A stretch of DNA of 64,000 nt from Argopecten irradians (Eukaryota > Mollusca > Bivalvia > Pectinida > Pectinidae). The notes under the pieces were generated by a model. The model saw nothing but the letters and a program-made list of their open reading frames with translations, was not told the DNA's origin and ran no database searches. Shown piece after piece: positions 35,154 through 44,311 of this stretch. The stretch lies in NCBI RefSeq assembly GCF_041381155.1, contig NC_091134.1, positions 6,376,255 to 6,440,254 of the forward strand, written 5' to 3'. A program made the position numbers and the translations under genes. The number at the start of each line of letters is the position of its first letter. Position 1 is the stretch's first letter.

Positions 35154-36849
35154 CTAAAACGTCAGTACGAACAGCACGCATATATATAATAAAGGTTAGA
35201 CGTACCAGACAACCTACATCGCTAATACATTGTATACATATTTATTGCATGTTTCCACCCTCAGGCAAAATCTGTGCACCGACTGACATCCGATATGACC
35301 TGTATGCCGATATATCTAGTTGTTTATTTGTACAACGGGAGCCCTTGACCTTTGACCTCGTCTGGCCGGTCATAAAAGTATTTGAGAATTCAGAATTTCA
35401 GAGTATTGAGACTTTTCTTCTCAAATTGTAATATTATATGCAAGATACCAGCACGATCCTAAAACATAAAAGAGTTGCCAAGGGTGAGGCATATCTTTGT
35501 TTATGATGAATAAATAGGCCTAACTAATTCACATTCATGGCAAGCACAAGGCCCTTCATGTGCTACTCACGGTGGATCGAGTCATAATTCATGATATTTA
35601 TACCATTTATATGATTATAAGACGATTTAAAAACTTACCGGGACGAGTTCCGAACGTTTAATCCAAAAATAACAAACAGAATCGTCGTTTAAAGTGAGTG
35701 TTCTCACGATGTTTCCTCCATGTTTTTACGACGAATCCTCTGGTTGACCTATTTCCAATAAATTGCACGGTGTGTAAGCTGTACTGCTTCAGTAGGCCTA
35801 CTACCACACGGCACGGATAGAACTATAACCAATGACATTCATAAGTTGTAGTGGTCAATACGAATTTTATTAGATTGATACTAATTTATCTTAAAGATGT
35901 ATCGGAATCAGAAAGATCTACAAGGTGTACTTAGATATGAACATTCAGACCCGTCTTGATTCGTCTTGATTTACAATTTTACTTACATAAAATTAATCAG
36001 TTTACACACCGCACCGGAAAAGTGGAAAACAGGTGCGCTTGCGCGCGCATCCTTCCCGAAAAAATAAAGTACTCGTCCACTCGTCGTACACGACGGGGAA
36101 CCTATGCTATATACATCGTCCAGTGCAAGGATTTATAAGTGCGAAGGATTCGTGACTGTCTCTTTACATTACTAAACACCACGCGAGACGCCTATGAACC
36201 GGGAATAAAAACCGTTTTTCTCAACAAATACTTGTCTTATCGAGTCAAACGAAACACCATTGTAAAGTTTATTAAATTTCATGACGTATGTTACTTGCTT
36301 TAAAGACGGAATATTTAGAGGATATGTCTTAAATTTTCGTTAAAAAAGATCGACAGTTCATGAAATGACGGCCCCGCTTCAGAAAGTAAGACGGTAACCA
36401 TCGCACCCGCAAGCTACATCAAAGGCTGCGCCGGCGGGTATCAAAGGAAAATCAGTCGTCGCCCAACGTCACGGTCAGTGCACAAACACAAAAGCGCCTG
36501 CCATGGACTTCCCCAAAACCCAGTGTGACTTATCCTTCTCATATACGTCCTTGTCCAGTGGCATCAACTTGACACTAAAGATTTGTATTTCTGTACCTTG
36601 TAACTACAATGAACATAAATATACATCTACTAGAATTATCAAACTTTTTATACACTAAGATAATTTTAAGATATTTTATTACTTCCATCAAGGATTTATA
36701 AATATTACACCCTTGCTTTTTTATTTGGCAAAGAAAAAAATGGTTCCATTGGCAAAAAATAGGGTCGATAGGTAGATATTTTTTACATATAATAGCGATG
36801 AGTTTACTAAACAGATATATGGCTCTTAATATTATAAAATGATTAAACA
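35154..36849. other. Stretch without recognised genes
   Basis: Apart from the possible 5' UTR exon donor at 35639, no feature is recognised. 36330-36520 is more GC-rich than its surroundings and could be promoter-associated, but no motif supports this. A DR1-like TGACCTTTGACC occurs near 35346. Confidence 0.35.
35640..35800 (-). other. Possible 5' untranslated first exon of the TNFR-like gene
   Basis: On the minus strand a good donor, CGTCCCG|GTAAGT, lies at about 35639/35638, and the first coding exon is preceded by an acceptor at 31201-31202. The two could be joined across a 4.4-kb intron. The upstream limit is a guess and no promoter motif was identified, so transcript evidence would be needed. 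Confidence 0.3.
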
Positions 36850-37230
36850 CAGGGCTCGAATTTCAGACTGTTTTACTTGCTTTTTGCAAGTAGATATACC
36901 AGAAAAGCAAGTGAAAAAACATGCACTTGCTGAATCGCTGAAATGACATCTTTGGTAAGCTTCTTGGCTTGTTTGATGAACGTTGATGCTTTCTTCAACT
37001 GGTATAGTACTATACATATGCGTACTATTTGTTAAAAACTTCCGGTTGCGTTAAAAGGTGTCTATATTTGACACTTGATAATCGTTCGTTAGTTCCTGTA
37101 ATATTGATTATGTACATATACGGTACATCATGGTGACCCTATTGGGTGTTAAAAATAACCTCTCCATTTAAAATGTTAGTGGTTGTTTAACAGTTCATAC
37201 TACCACTACACTGTTCAGTTGACTAACTCA

Positions 37231-40125
37231 TTAGTAGAACGTTGGTCGAAATTTGGTTGGGTGGTTGACCCACAATTTGTTCAGTCTGGATTTAAAGCAA
37301 TTAAGCGTTGGTGATGTAACCACTTCCTCTGAGAGCGAGTTCCATGTATTAATTACTCGATTACTGAAGAAATTTCCGGTTGAGTTTAGCCTAAATCGTT
37401 TTTTGAAGAGTTTTTTCGAGTGTCCTCTAGTTGCTATACCCGTTAGTTCTCTGAACATAGTTGTTTGATCCAGAATGTCTATTTTGTTTAAAATCTTGTA
37501 GACTTGAATCACATCTGCCCTGTTTCTTCTATATTCTAAACTTGGTAGCCCGAGTGTCTTGATACGCTCTGAATACGATAAGTTTTTAATTGTTGGTATC
37601 CTTTTAGTTGCTCTTCGTTGTACGTTTTCCAGTGTAATTTTATCACGTGTCAACATTGGTGACCAGATTGTAGTTGCGTACTCCAAATGGGGACGAATTA
37701 AAGTTTTGTATAGAGTAATAAACATGGTCGGACTCATGTAGGTGAAGGTGCGGAACACTATTCCCAACATCCTATTCGCTTTTAAGGCTGCTGCATTACA
37801 TTGTGCTGTGAATTTGAGTTGGTTGTCTATAGTGACTCCAAGATCCTTTTCCATGGTTACTCGAGAGATAGTAGTCGTGTTGCCTTGTGTTGTGAGGGTG
37901 TAATTGTGGTTTCCCAGATTGTTTCCAATTTCCAAGAATTTACATTTGTCTGTGTTAAGGCTCATTAACCATGTCGACGTCCAGTCACACATTTTGTTGA
38001 TATTTTCTTGCAGCTTAGAACGGTCATCATCTGATGTGATTTTTGCTGATAGTTTAGTGTCATCTGCAAATAGCTTTATTGTGCAGTCCAACATATCTGG
38101 CATATCGTTAACGTAAATTAGGAATAGGATTGGTCCCAGCACACTCCCTTGTGGCACGCCACTGGTGACGGGTAGTTCTGTCGATAGTTGACCATTGACC
38201 GTGACACTTTGAACGTTGTTGGCCAGGAATGCAGTTATCCAACTTAGAATTTTCCCTCCAATATTGTAGCTTCTCAATTTGTGGATAAGAAATCTGTGTG
38301 AAACCTTGTCAAACGCTTTACTAAAGTCTAAATATATCACGTCGATGTTACTTCCTGAGTCTAGTCCACTATACCAATCTTCAAGTGTTTCTAATAGTTG
38401 TGTAATGCAGGATCTTCCTGGCCTAAACCCATGTTGGTGTGGAGTAAAGAGATTGTTGTTGTCCATATGCTCTAGAAGAATATCTCTGATTATTCGTTGC
38501 ATAATTTTTGATGGTACTGAAGTTAGGCTGATGGGCCTGTAATTATTAGCTTCTTTTTTTGCTCCTTTTTTGAAAATTGGTGTAACTATTGCTCTGTTCC
38601 AATCTTTTGGTAATGTTGATTCATCGAGTGATTTCCTGTAAATTATGGATAGAGGTTTTTTGATGACATCAGCAGTTTCACAAATGAATTTGGGGTGTAG
38701 ATTATCTGGTCCAGGAGATTTATTGGGGTTAATTCTTTTAATTGCTTTGAAGACAGTTTCTTCGCTTATGAAGATATCCGTCAGTACGCTGTTGACTTGT
38801 CTTGGAATAACCACTGGCAATGGTAGATCCCCGTCATTAACGAAGACACTGGCAAAGAAAGTGTTCAGGACATTCGCAGTTTCTTCGTTATTTGTTGTAA
38901 TTGTTCCGTTTCCGGCTTCGATACCCCCTATCGTTGATTTAGTCTTGGTTTTGGATCGGACTCGGGACCAAAAAAGTTTCGGATTTGTTTTGATTTTCAG
39001 AGATAAATCCTCTTCGTACTTATATTTTGATTTTCTAATGATTTTTGTTGCATTGTTACGGGCTACTTGGTAGCTTTGGAAGTTCTCAGGAGTCTTGCTA
39101 TTAAGGTATTTGTACCATTTTCGTCTTTTCAATGCTATTCCTGCACGAGCTTCCTTGTCAATTTCTGGATTGTGAGGTCGACTGGAGTGTTGTACCCTAC
39201 TCACTGGTATATGCTTTTCTATAATGGTTTGGAGATGTTCAGTAAAGTACGTCCAGGCGTTCTCAATACCATCTATATTGTTTAGGAAGTCACAGTCAAT
39301 GGTGTACAAATCTTCCTTGATTGCTTCGTAGTCTCCTCTCTGGAAATTTAGCTTCCTCACATTGATGTTTTTGTTTACTGGATTGGTGTAGCAGATCGTT
39401 TTAAATATGATACCCACATGGTCGCTTTTGCCAATACTATCTAGGTACGCGATGTCTTCTATCATTTCCTCCTCATTTGTGAATATTAAGTCTAGTAGCG
39501 ATGGGATTTGGTTCTCCCGAAGTCTTGTTGGTTGTCTTAGATGTTGATGCAGGAATTTGTTCCTAATAGTTTCAAGAAATTTACTTGCGGGGTTGTTCGG
39601 ACCTGCCATTGATACTTGAAGTTCCCAATTAATTTCCTTGTAATTAAAATCTCCTAACAGCAATATATGGGTTGGCTTGTTGTTGTCTATCCCATTAATA
39701 ATTCTGTTCAGAAGCATGTTGTTTTCTTCAGTGCTATTCGGGCTCCTATAGATACAACATATATGAAGGATGTCTCTGTTTTGTAGCTTGATCTCACATT
39801 TGACATAATCTAGACAATGGTGTTCCTTAATTTGTTCTGCATTCAGATTATTAGTAATATAAATAATGGTTCCCCGCGATTCACTACTTCCGAGGTATGA
39901 CGTGTACCCGTCAATGTTGTACAAAGCTGTGTCGATAGGTAACGTTGTGAACTTTGGGAAGATTTCAGTCAGGCATATGATTCCAGGTTTTTCTATAGAA
40001 ATGAGGTTTTCCAATTCAAGTTTTTTGGTAGTGGTTAGAGTATCCACATTTGAGTAGTAAATTTTGATGTTTTGAATTGTTGCGGGGGCTGATTTTTCCT
40101 TGTTAAAACTGATAAAACTTGTCTC
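37231..40125 (-). CDS. LINE ORF2: AP endonuclease plus reverse transcriptase
   Basis: The frame opens immediately after the ORF1 stop (TAG, 40126-40128) and runs to 37231. There is no ATG before the endonuclease domain (KIYYSNVDTL...); a GTG lies at 40045-40047. Counting from that GTG (938 codons), the endonuclease shows PGIICLTEIF near 21-30, YRSPN near 100 and LGDFNY near 131-136, with a later SDHVGIIF. The reverse transcriptase shows NKSPGPD, DFSKAFDKVSH, GVPQGSVLGPILF and the catalytic FADDTKL near 658. The C-terminal part has the thumb-like LIRPHLEYA...W region. The enzyme nicks target DNA and copies the element RNA there. Sharing a frame with ORF1 suggests UAG readthrough or reinitiation, or one nonsense mutation in a fused ORF. 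Confidence 0.88.
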   Translation of the reverse strand, partial: ETSFISFNKEKSAPATIQNIKIYYSNVDTLTTTKKLELENLISIEKPGIICLTEIFPKFTTLPIDTALYNIDGYTSYLGSSESRGTIIYITNNLNAEQIKEHHCLDYVKCEIKLQNRDILHICCIYRSPNSTEENNMLLNRIINGIDNNKPTHILLLGDFNYKEINWELQVSMAGPNNPASKFLETIRNKFLHQHLRQPTRLRENQIPSLLDLIFTNEEEMIEDIAYLDSIGKSDHVGIIFKTICYTNPVNKNINVRKLNFQRGDYEAIKEDLYTIDCDFLNNIDGIENAWTYFTEHLQTIIEKHIPVSRVQHSSRPHNPEIDKEARAGIALKRRKWYKYLNSKTPENFQSYQVARNNATKIIRKSKYKYEEDLSLKIKTNPKLFWSRVRSKTKTKSTIGGIEAGNGTITTNNEETANVLNTFFASVFVNDGDLPLPVVIPRQVNSVLTDIFISEETVFKAIKRINPNKSPGPDNLHPKFICETADVIKKPLSIIYRKSLDESTLPKDWNRAIVTPIFKKGAKKEANNYRPISLTSVPSKIMQRIIRDILLEHMDNNNLFTPHQHGFRPGRSCITQLLETLEDWYSGLDSGSNIDVIYLDFSKAFDKVSHRFLIHKLRSYNIGGKILSWITAFLANNVQSVTVNGQLSTELPVTSGVPQGSVLGPILFLIYVNDMPDMLDCTIKLFADDTKLSAKITSDDDRSKLQENINKMCDWTSTWLMSLNTDKCKFLEIGNNLGNHNYTLTTQGNTTTISRVTMEKDLGVTIDNQLKFTAQCNAAALKANRMLGIVFRTFTYMSPTMFITLYKTLIRPHLEYATTIWSPMLTRDKITLENVQRRATKRIPTIKNLSYSERIKTLGLPSLEYRRNRADVIQVYKILNKIDILDQTTMFRELTGIATRGHSKKLFKKRFRLNSTGNFFSNRVINTWNSLSEEVVTSPTLNCFKSRLNKLWVNHPTKFRPTFY

Positions 40126-41439
40126 CTAGTCTGTTTCCTCCCTATTGCCAGGAGGAGACATTGCTGTCATCTCTAAATTTTCACTATCAACATGTGTGTT
40201 GTTGTAGATCAGGGTTTGTTCGTTGTCGTCATACATAGTTGTGTTGTGGTAGGCTGAGTAGCTACTTGTTGACGGGTCCACGCTCATCATTCTTGCCAGT
40301 ATTGGACTTATTGGTAGTTTGGCATTTCCACTGTTACTGGGATATCGATGAGGATTTTGTTGAGTACTCATCATGGTTGGTTCAAAAAAATTGGTACAAG
40401 TAGCACCAGGGGCAGCAGAATGATTGGGAATGTTCGACAATGACATGTTTTGTGGTCCTTTTGAACCTGTCTTTGGGTTTGGCATGGGTCGGGATGGGCC
40501 TGTGGCGGAGCATTCCCCACGCATCAGGTTACCTTCCCTTCCTGTTGCCAATAAGACAGTGTGATCATTTTCTGGTTCCCTTGGTATAGTTGGAATAGGT
40601 GGAGTTGGCCTTTTATCCTTTCTTTCGTTCTTTCTTTCTTGCCTCTGTTCTCTTGTTAGGTCCCTGGTTAGGATCACTTTCCTAAAGGGTCCTTGTAGTG
40701 TGTCTTTGATTGTATGCGCCTTCTGGAGGAGATGTTTTCTTTGTTTCTTATCTTTCATCACTAGGATAGTAGGCCTGATGTAGTTATTTTTTGGTTTTCC
40801 CATTCTGTATATTGCGGCTTTATTTAATTCCTCGACCCCTAAGGCTAGACATATATGTCGGATTTGATCCTCATCCTCTGTCTTCCTTGATTGTGGACTT
40901 TCTTCATTGGATGGTTCAGGAACATTAAACAATATAAGATTAAATTCTTTGCTTTTCCTTTCCTCAAGTTCTTTCATCCTGTTATCCACTAATTTGGTTA
41001 CATTGGTTTTCATAGTGGTTTCAATGGTAGATTTAGTCTGACTAATCTCTCTTTGAATGGTGAGTTTAGTGTCCATTTCCAACTTGGTTATTCGTGTATC
41101 GATACCAGTAATTCTCTTTTCGTTGGATACGTATAATTCCTTAATTGACTTATCAATTTTGTCGAGGGTGGGCTGTACCCGGGTACAGGTTCTGCACTTG
41201 TAGGCTATTCCTGTTGATACACTGTTTACCATGTGTTGGTAGACTTCGTCTGGTACTTTGGTACACTGTTGACAAAAATTTTGCCTGCAGTTCTCACACT
41301 CTAGATGTTTAGTGTTTGTGTTTAGGGGAAGATCACATTTAGCACAAAAATTGTTAGTGTCATTAAGACCCCTCTTCCTTTTGTTTTGTGTAGATTCACT
41401 GTTACATATATCCAGTCTCTGTACACTCACTTTCGTCAT
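40126..41439 (-). CDS. LINE ORF1: PHD-type zinc finger, coiled coil and RNA-binding-like domain
   Basis: 437 codons. Residues about 32-85 are a Cys-rich PHD/RING-like finger (CAKCDLPL, LECENCRQNFCQQC, YKCRTC). About 90-165 is a coiled coil with heptads. About 165-280 resembles the RRM-like/CTD core of LINE ORF1 proteins (EFNLILFNVPE, ICLALGVEE, KVILTRDLTREQRQERKNER). The C-terminal part is polar and low complexity. It is presumed to be the nucleic-acid-binding chaperone of the ribonucleoprotein. The start is uncertain: an overlapping frame begins MSVTSINSNMDDESEC about 30 bp upstream and ends soon after the ATG used here, so the true N-terminus may be frameshifted. Confidence 0.78.
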   Translation of the reverse strand: MTKVSVQRLDICNSESTQNKRKRGLNDTNNFCAKCDLPLNTNTKHLECENCRQNFCQQCTKVPDEVYQHMVNSVSTGIAYKCRTCTRVQPTLDKIDKSIKELYVSNEKRITGIDTRITKLEMDTKLTIQREISQTKSTIETTMKTNVTKLVDNRMKELEERKSKEFNLILFNVPEPSNEESPQSRKTEDEDQIRHICLALGVEELNKAAIYRMGKPKNNYIRPTILVMKDKKQRKHLLQKAHTIKDTLQGPFRKVILTRDLTREQRQERKNERKDKRPTPPIPTIPREPENDHTVLLATGREGNLMRGECSATGPSRPMPNPKTGSKGPQNMSLSNIPNHSAAPGATCTNFFEPTMMSTQQNPHRYPSNSGNAKLPISPILARMMSVDPSTSSYSAYHNTTMYDDNEQTLIYNNTHVDSENLEMTAMSPPGNREETD

Positions 41440-41517
41440 CCATATTTGAATTAATACTTGTTACTGACATTGTTCCTTGATAAGTTTTATTACAACTTTG
41501 CGTAGCCAGTGTTTAGT

Positions 41518-42183
41518 TTATGTCTCCCCTGGATGAATACCATCATATAGTAAGCTGTACGAGATACGTTTGGTAACACGACTCTTATTGCTTTTCCTAG
41601 TCGTTGTTAGATCCTCATTGAATTTAGGTGCAAGTGTTCCCAGTCCAGTATTGAGAACGCGAATTCCATTGTTTAGTTCATCAATTTCCAGCTGCAGGGT
41701 ATTAGTACTGTTTATAAACTGTGTTCCAACCTGGTGCCCCTTGGGTTTGTTCCATAGGGTTATGGAGTAATATGGACACTCTAATACAACAATTGACAGT
41801 TTTTCTCCATGCTTTTGTTTCAAAGGAGTAAGCCGATTTAGTTGCTCCAGAATGTCAGAGGGCGAGACTCCAGTATTAATATCCAACACATTAGCGGTTT
41901 TTCTGGTTAGATCACATGTTCCACACCAAAGTGCAATTAACACAGGGCCACGAGCCAGAATATAATCCAGATTCTCAATAATATGATTAATTAGAAATCT
42001 TGTTCCCTTACCGGGATACACATGCCATTCAATAGATTTTTCGGTGTTGTTCCTATAGTTAACTTGATTACGAAGTTGTCTCCCTTTACTATCTGAGATA
42101 ACAACAAGTCTTCGGGTAGACCGGATATTGTTTACCTCTGTTGCAGTTTTTTCTAAATATTTGTTTAGCCTAGCTATACTCAT
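41518..42183 (-). CDS. LINE-encoded SGNH/GDSL-type esterase
   Basis: 221 codons. Block I is VVISDSKGRQ (about 27-36, Ser32 the likely nucleophile). A block III-like segment is LWCGTCDLT (about 107-115). The catalytic dyad YDGIHPGE lies at the C-terminus (Asp214, His217). SGNH esterase domains are known in ORF1 proteins of CR1-group LINEs; here the domain is a separate ORF, 78 bp upstream of ORF1 and in the same frame. The role in transposition is not established (membrane or lipid interaction has been proposed). Confidence 0.75.
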   Translation of the reverse strand: MSIARLNKYLEKTATEVNNIRSTRRLVVISDSKGRQLRNQVNYRNNTEKSIEWHVYPGKGTRFLINHIIENLDYILARGPVLIALWCGTCDLTRKTANVLDINTGVSPSDILEQLNRLTPLKQKHGEKLSIVVLECPYYSITLWNKPKGHQVGTQFINSTNTLQLEIDELNNGIRVLNTGLGTLAPKFNEDLTTTRKSNKSRVTKRISYSLLYDGIHPGET

Positions 42184-43129
42184 TTAGAAAGTCATAAAGG
42201 TTCCAGGTATATAGATTTTTGTTGGTTAGTGATTCAGTTTCGTCTATGATGCCTAGTCCAGTATACTCACGTGAACATAGTTCAGTATTCGCGTGTTCCC
42301 TTCCTTCGCGTTTTTTCTTCACACTGATGTTATAGATGGTAATTGTACATGGTGTATGAAGTGCTTAAATTAGATAGCATGAATACACAATACATTAGTG
42401 TACATGAACTAAACGTATTTTATAATTATGTAGTCCGTTTTTCGCGGGGACCCGTCATGCAGAAGACATGCAGAGGACATGTTAACACGATTGTAGGATT
42501 TAACCTGATCGCAAGTCGTTGGTAGCTGGAATCAGCCGCGCTCACATAACTTTTGTTACATAATTGGATATGTTTCAGACTTTCCAAACCATTTATACAG
42601 CCAATATTGTCGAATTTCTTCGTTGGTTCCTTCTTCAAATTTTCCTCGCGTCCGCCATTGATGCGCGCGCAACCGGAATCAAATTATGTTAGCAAGTAGT
42701 TTTTTCATGGACAACTGTAAAAATGACATATCGATTGTGAAATATTGTTCTAATATATGAAAATATGAAGACACAGTTCTTACAATAATGTTGTTCGTAT
42801 ACATAATGTACCCATACACCTCATATCATCATGCAAAAATAATTGATTTTATATTTAACAAAACTGTGATTTGAATTCCGATATTTAATTGCAAGTTAAT
42901 TTTTTTAGCAAGTACGAATTTAGAGCACTTGCTATTTTTAGCAAGTGACAAAAAATGTAAAATTCGAGCCCTGAAACATTGGAATCTTTCACTCTTCGTT
43001 GACTCGCTATTTAGCAATGAATAAATGGAGACTTGACTAAGAAAGAATGTATTAACAACTCAGATTGGCATAGAATAAAACTTTTAATAGAAGTCTCCCT
43101 TTAAGTACAGAAAAAAATTAGGGTTGGGG

Positions 43130-43319
43130 TGTAGTGTAGTGACATTAATTGTTCAAGGTGTGTTGTCGCTACATCATGTGTAACCTTGTTGTCCGCTTTT
43201 AGGATGACGTCCGGAACTCTGTATCCGGTTTCCGGGTTTTACTGTTAGAATAAATTAGTAAGATCACCGCCATTTGCACGAGTTGTGTTTTGAATATCGA
43301 CGGAACCCAAGATATTACA
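43130..43319 (+). repeat. 5' LTR of the Gypsy element
   Basis: Begins TGTAGTGTAGTGACATTAA and ends GATATTACA. It is about 190 bp, short for the group. The leader starts ACTGGCGACGAGG, the likely primer-binding site. Contains AATAAA near 43251, a possible polyadenylation signal. Confidence 0.88.
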
Positions 43320-43320
43320 A

Positions 43321-43334
43321 CTGGCGACGAGGTT
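43321..43334 (+). promoter_or_regulatory. Probable primer-binding site of the Gypsy element
   Basis: CTGGCGACGAGG lies one or two bases after the LTR end. The position and the TGGCG start fit a tRNA primer site; the tRNA was not identified. Confidence 0.45.
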
Positions 43335-43378
43335 GATTTTGTCAACCAACTCAGTGTTTATGTATATATATAAGCACT

Positions 43379-44311
43379 ATGGCGAAAGTAGGACGGATAG
43401 GCGAGTTCGTGGAGGGGAAAGAAGATTTCAATTGTTACATCGAACGGCTCGAGCAATTTTTTGCAGCCAATGACATTGCCGATGATAAACGTGTTGCTGT
43501 GTTTCTAGCCGTGGTAGGGGCTGACACATACGCGTTATTGAGAAACATTCTGACGCCAGACCTCCCAAGTACGAAGTCCTATGATGAAATAAAGACTGCA
43601 TTGTCAGGACATTTCGCACCAAAACCCCTCGTAATAGCTGAACGGTTTAAGTTTCACAGTAGGAAACAGCAAGTGGGGGAATCCGTGTCTGATTGTGTTG
43701 TGAGTCTTAAGAAATTAGCCAAAGACTGTGACTTTCAAGATTTTCTGAATCAAGCCCTACGTGATAGACTGGTTTGTGGGTTGATGAGTGAGGTAATCCA
43801 AAAGAAACTGTTGGCCGAAAAAGATTTGGATCTTGCCAAGGCAACCGAGATAGCGTTAGCTGTAGAGATGGCGACCAAAAACACAGAGGAGATGGGACAG
43901 CCTGTATCGGTAACTCAGTCGGTCAATTATGTAAACTGTAAGTCTAATCGGAGTCGTATGGGAAAATCTTTGAAACTAGGTCAAAGTGAGAAGTCTAAAA
44001 AGCCAGACAATCTGAAGTTGTGTTTTCGGTGTGGAGGAAAACATGCACAGTCGGACTGTAAGTTTATCAAAGAGAAGTGCTACTCTTGTCAGCAGATTGG
44101 ACATATTGGGAAAAAATGTCCAAACAAAAGGTCCAAAGGTCATGTAGGTGCTCAGAATAAGTATGTCGTAGTAGAGGAATGTGACAGGGACAATGACGAT
44201 GAAGATGGATTCTTATTTGGACTATATTCAGTGAATGATTTGGACAATTCAGGATACAAGGTAAATCTAAAGCTGGACGGTAATCCGGTCGAGTTCGAGG
44301 TGCGGCAGTAA
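43379..44311 (+). CDS. Gypsy gag polyprotein (ends at a damaged protease junction)
   Basis: 310 codons. Residues about 15-170 have the retrotransposon-gag capsid-like fold signature (YIERLEQFFAAND, ALSGHFAPKP, FKFHSRKQQVGESVSD). Two zinc knuckles follow: CFRCGGKHAQSDC (about 215-227, CX2CX3HX4C) and CYSCQQIGHIGKKC (about 234-247, CX2CX4HX4C). The frame stops at TAA (44309-44311), just where the protease domain should begin. The Asp-Thr-Gly triad expected after EFEV is absent and the pol frame continues one frame over, so a small deletion probably broke an original single gag-pol frame. Confidence 0.85.
   Translation: MAKVGRIGEFVEGKEDFNCYIERLEQFFAANDIADDKRVAVFLAVVGADTYALLRNILTPDLPSTKSYDEIKTALSGHFAPKPLVIAERFKFHSRKQQVGESVSDCVVSLKKLAKDCDFQDFLNQALRDRLVCGLMSEVIQKKLLAEKDLDLAKATEIALAVEMATKNTEEMGQPVSVTQSVNYVNCKSNRSRMGKSLKLGQSEKSKKPDNLKLCFRCGGKHAQSDCKFIKEKCYSCQQIGHIGKKCPNKRSKGHVGAQNKYVVVEECDRDNDDEDGFLFGLYSVNDLDNSGYKVNLKLDGNPVEFEVRQ

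Larger units (their letters stand above)
37052..42666 (-). mobile_element. CR1-group non-LTR retrotransposon (LINE), near complete
   Basis: Minus-strand element with three long open frames in order: SGNH esterase (41518-42183), PHD/coiled-coil ORF1 (40126-41439), endonuclease-reverse transcriptase (37231-40125). Esterase and PHD modules are known in ORF1 proteins of the CR1 group. The outer limits are set only by where the host MITE arms resume. I saw no poly-A tail or clear target duplication. All catalytic motifs are intact, so the copy is young or recently active. Confidence 0.75.
36850..42973. mobile_element. hAT-like MITE interrupted by a LINE
   Basis: CAGGGCTCGAATTT at 36850 is inverted as AAATTCGAGCCCTG ending at 42973. 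A 5-bp direct repeat, AAACA, lies just outside each end (36845-36849, 42974-42978). Further inverted matches include the ACTTGC/GCAAGT motifs and TTCCGGTTGCG (about 37040) against CGCAACCGGAA (about 42670). The space between is taken by the LINE. CAGGG...CCCTG ends fit hAT-type elements. Five-base duplications are less usual than eight. Confidence 0.6.

Noticed and set aside
37253..39285. Plus-strand frames of 60-142 codons
   Set aside because: Antisense shadows of the LINE reverse-transcriptase ORF.
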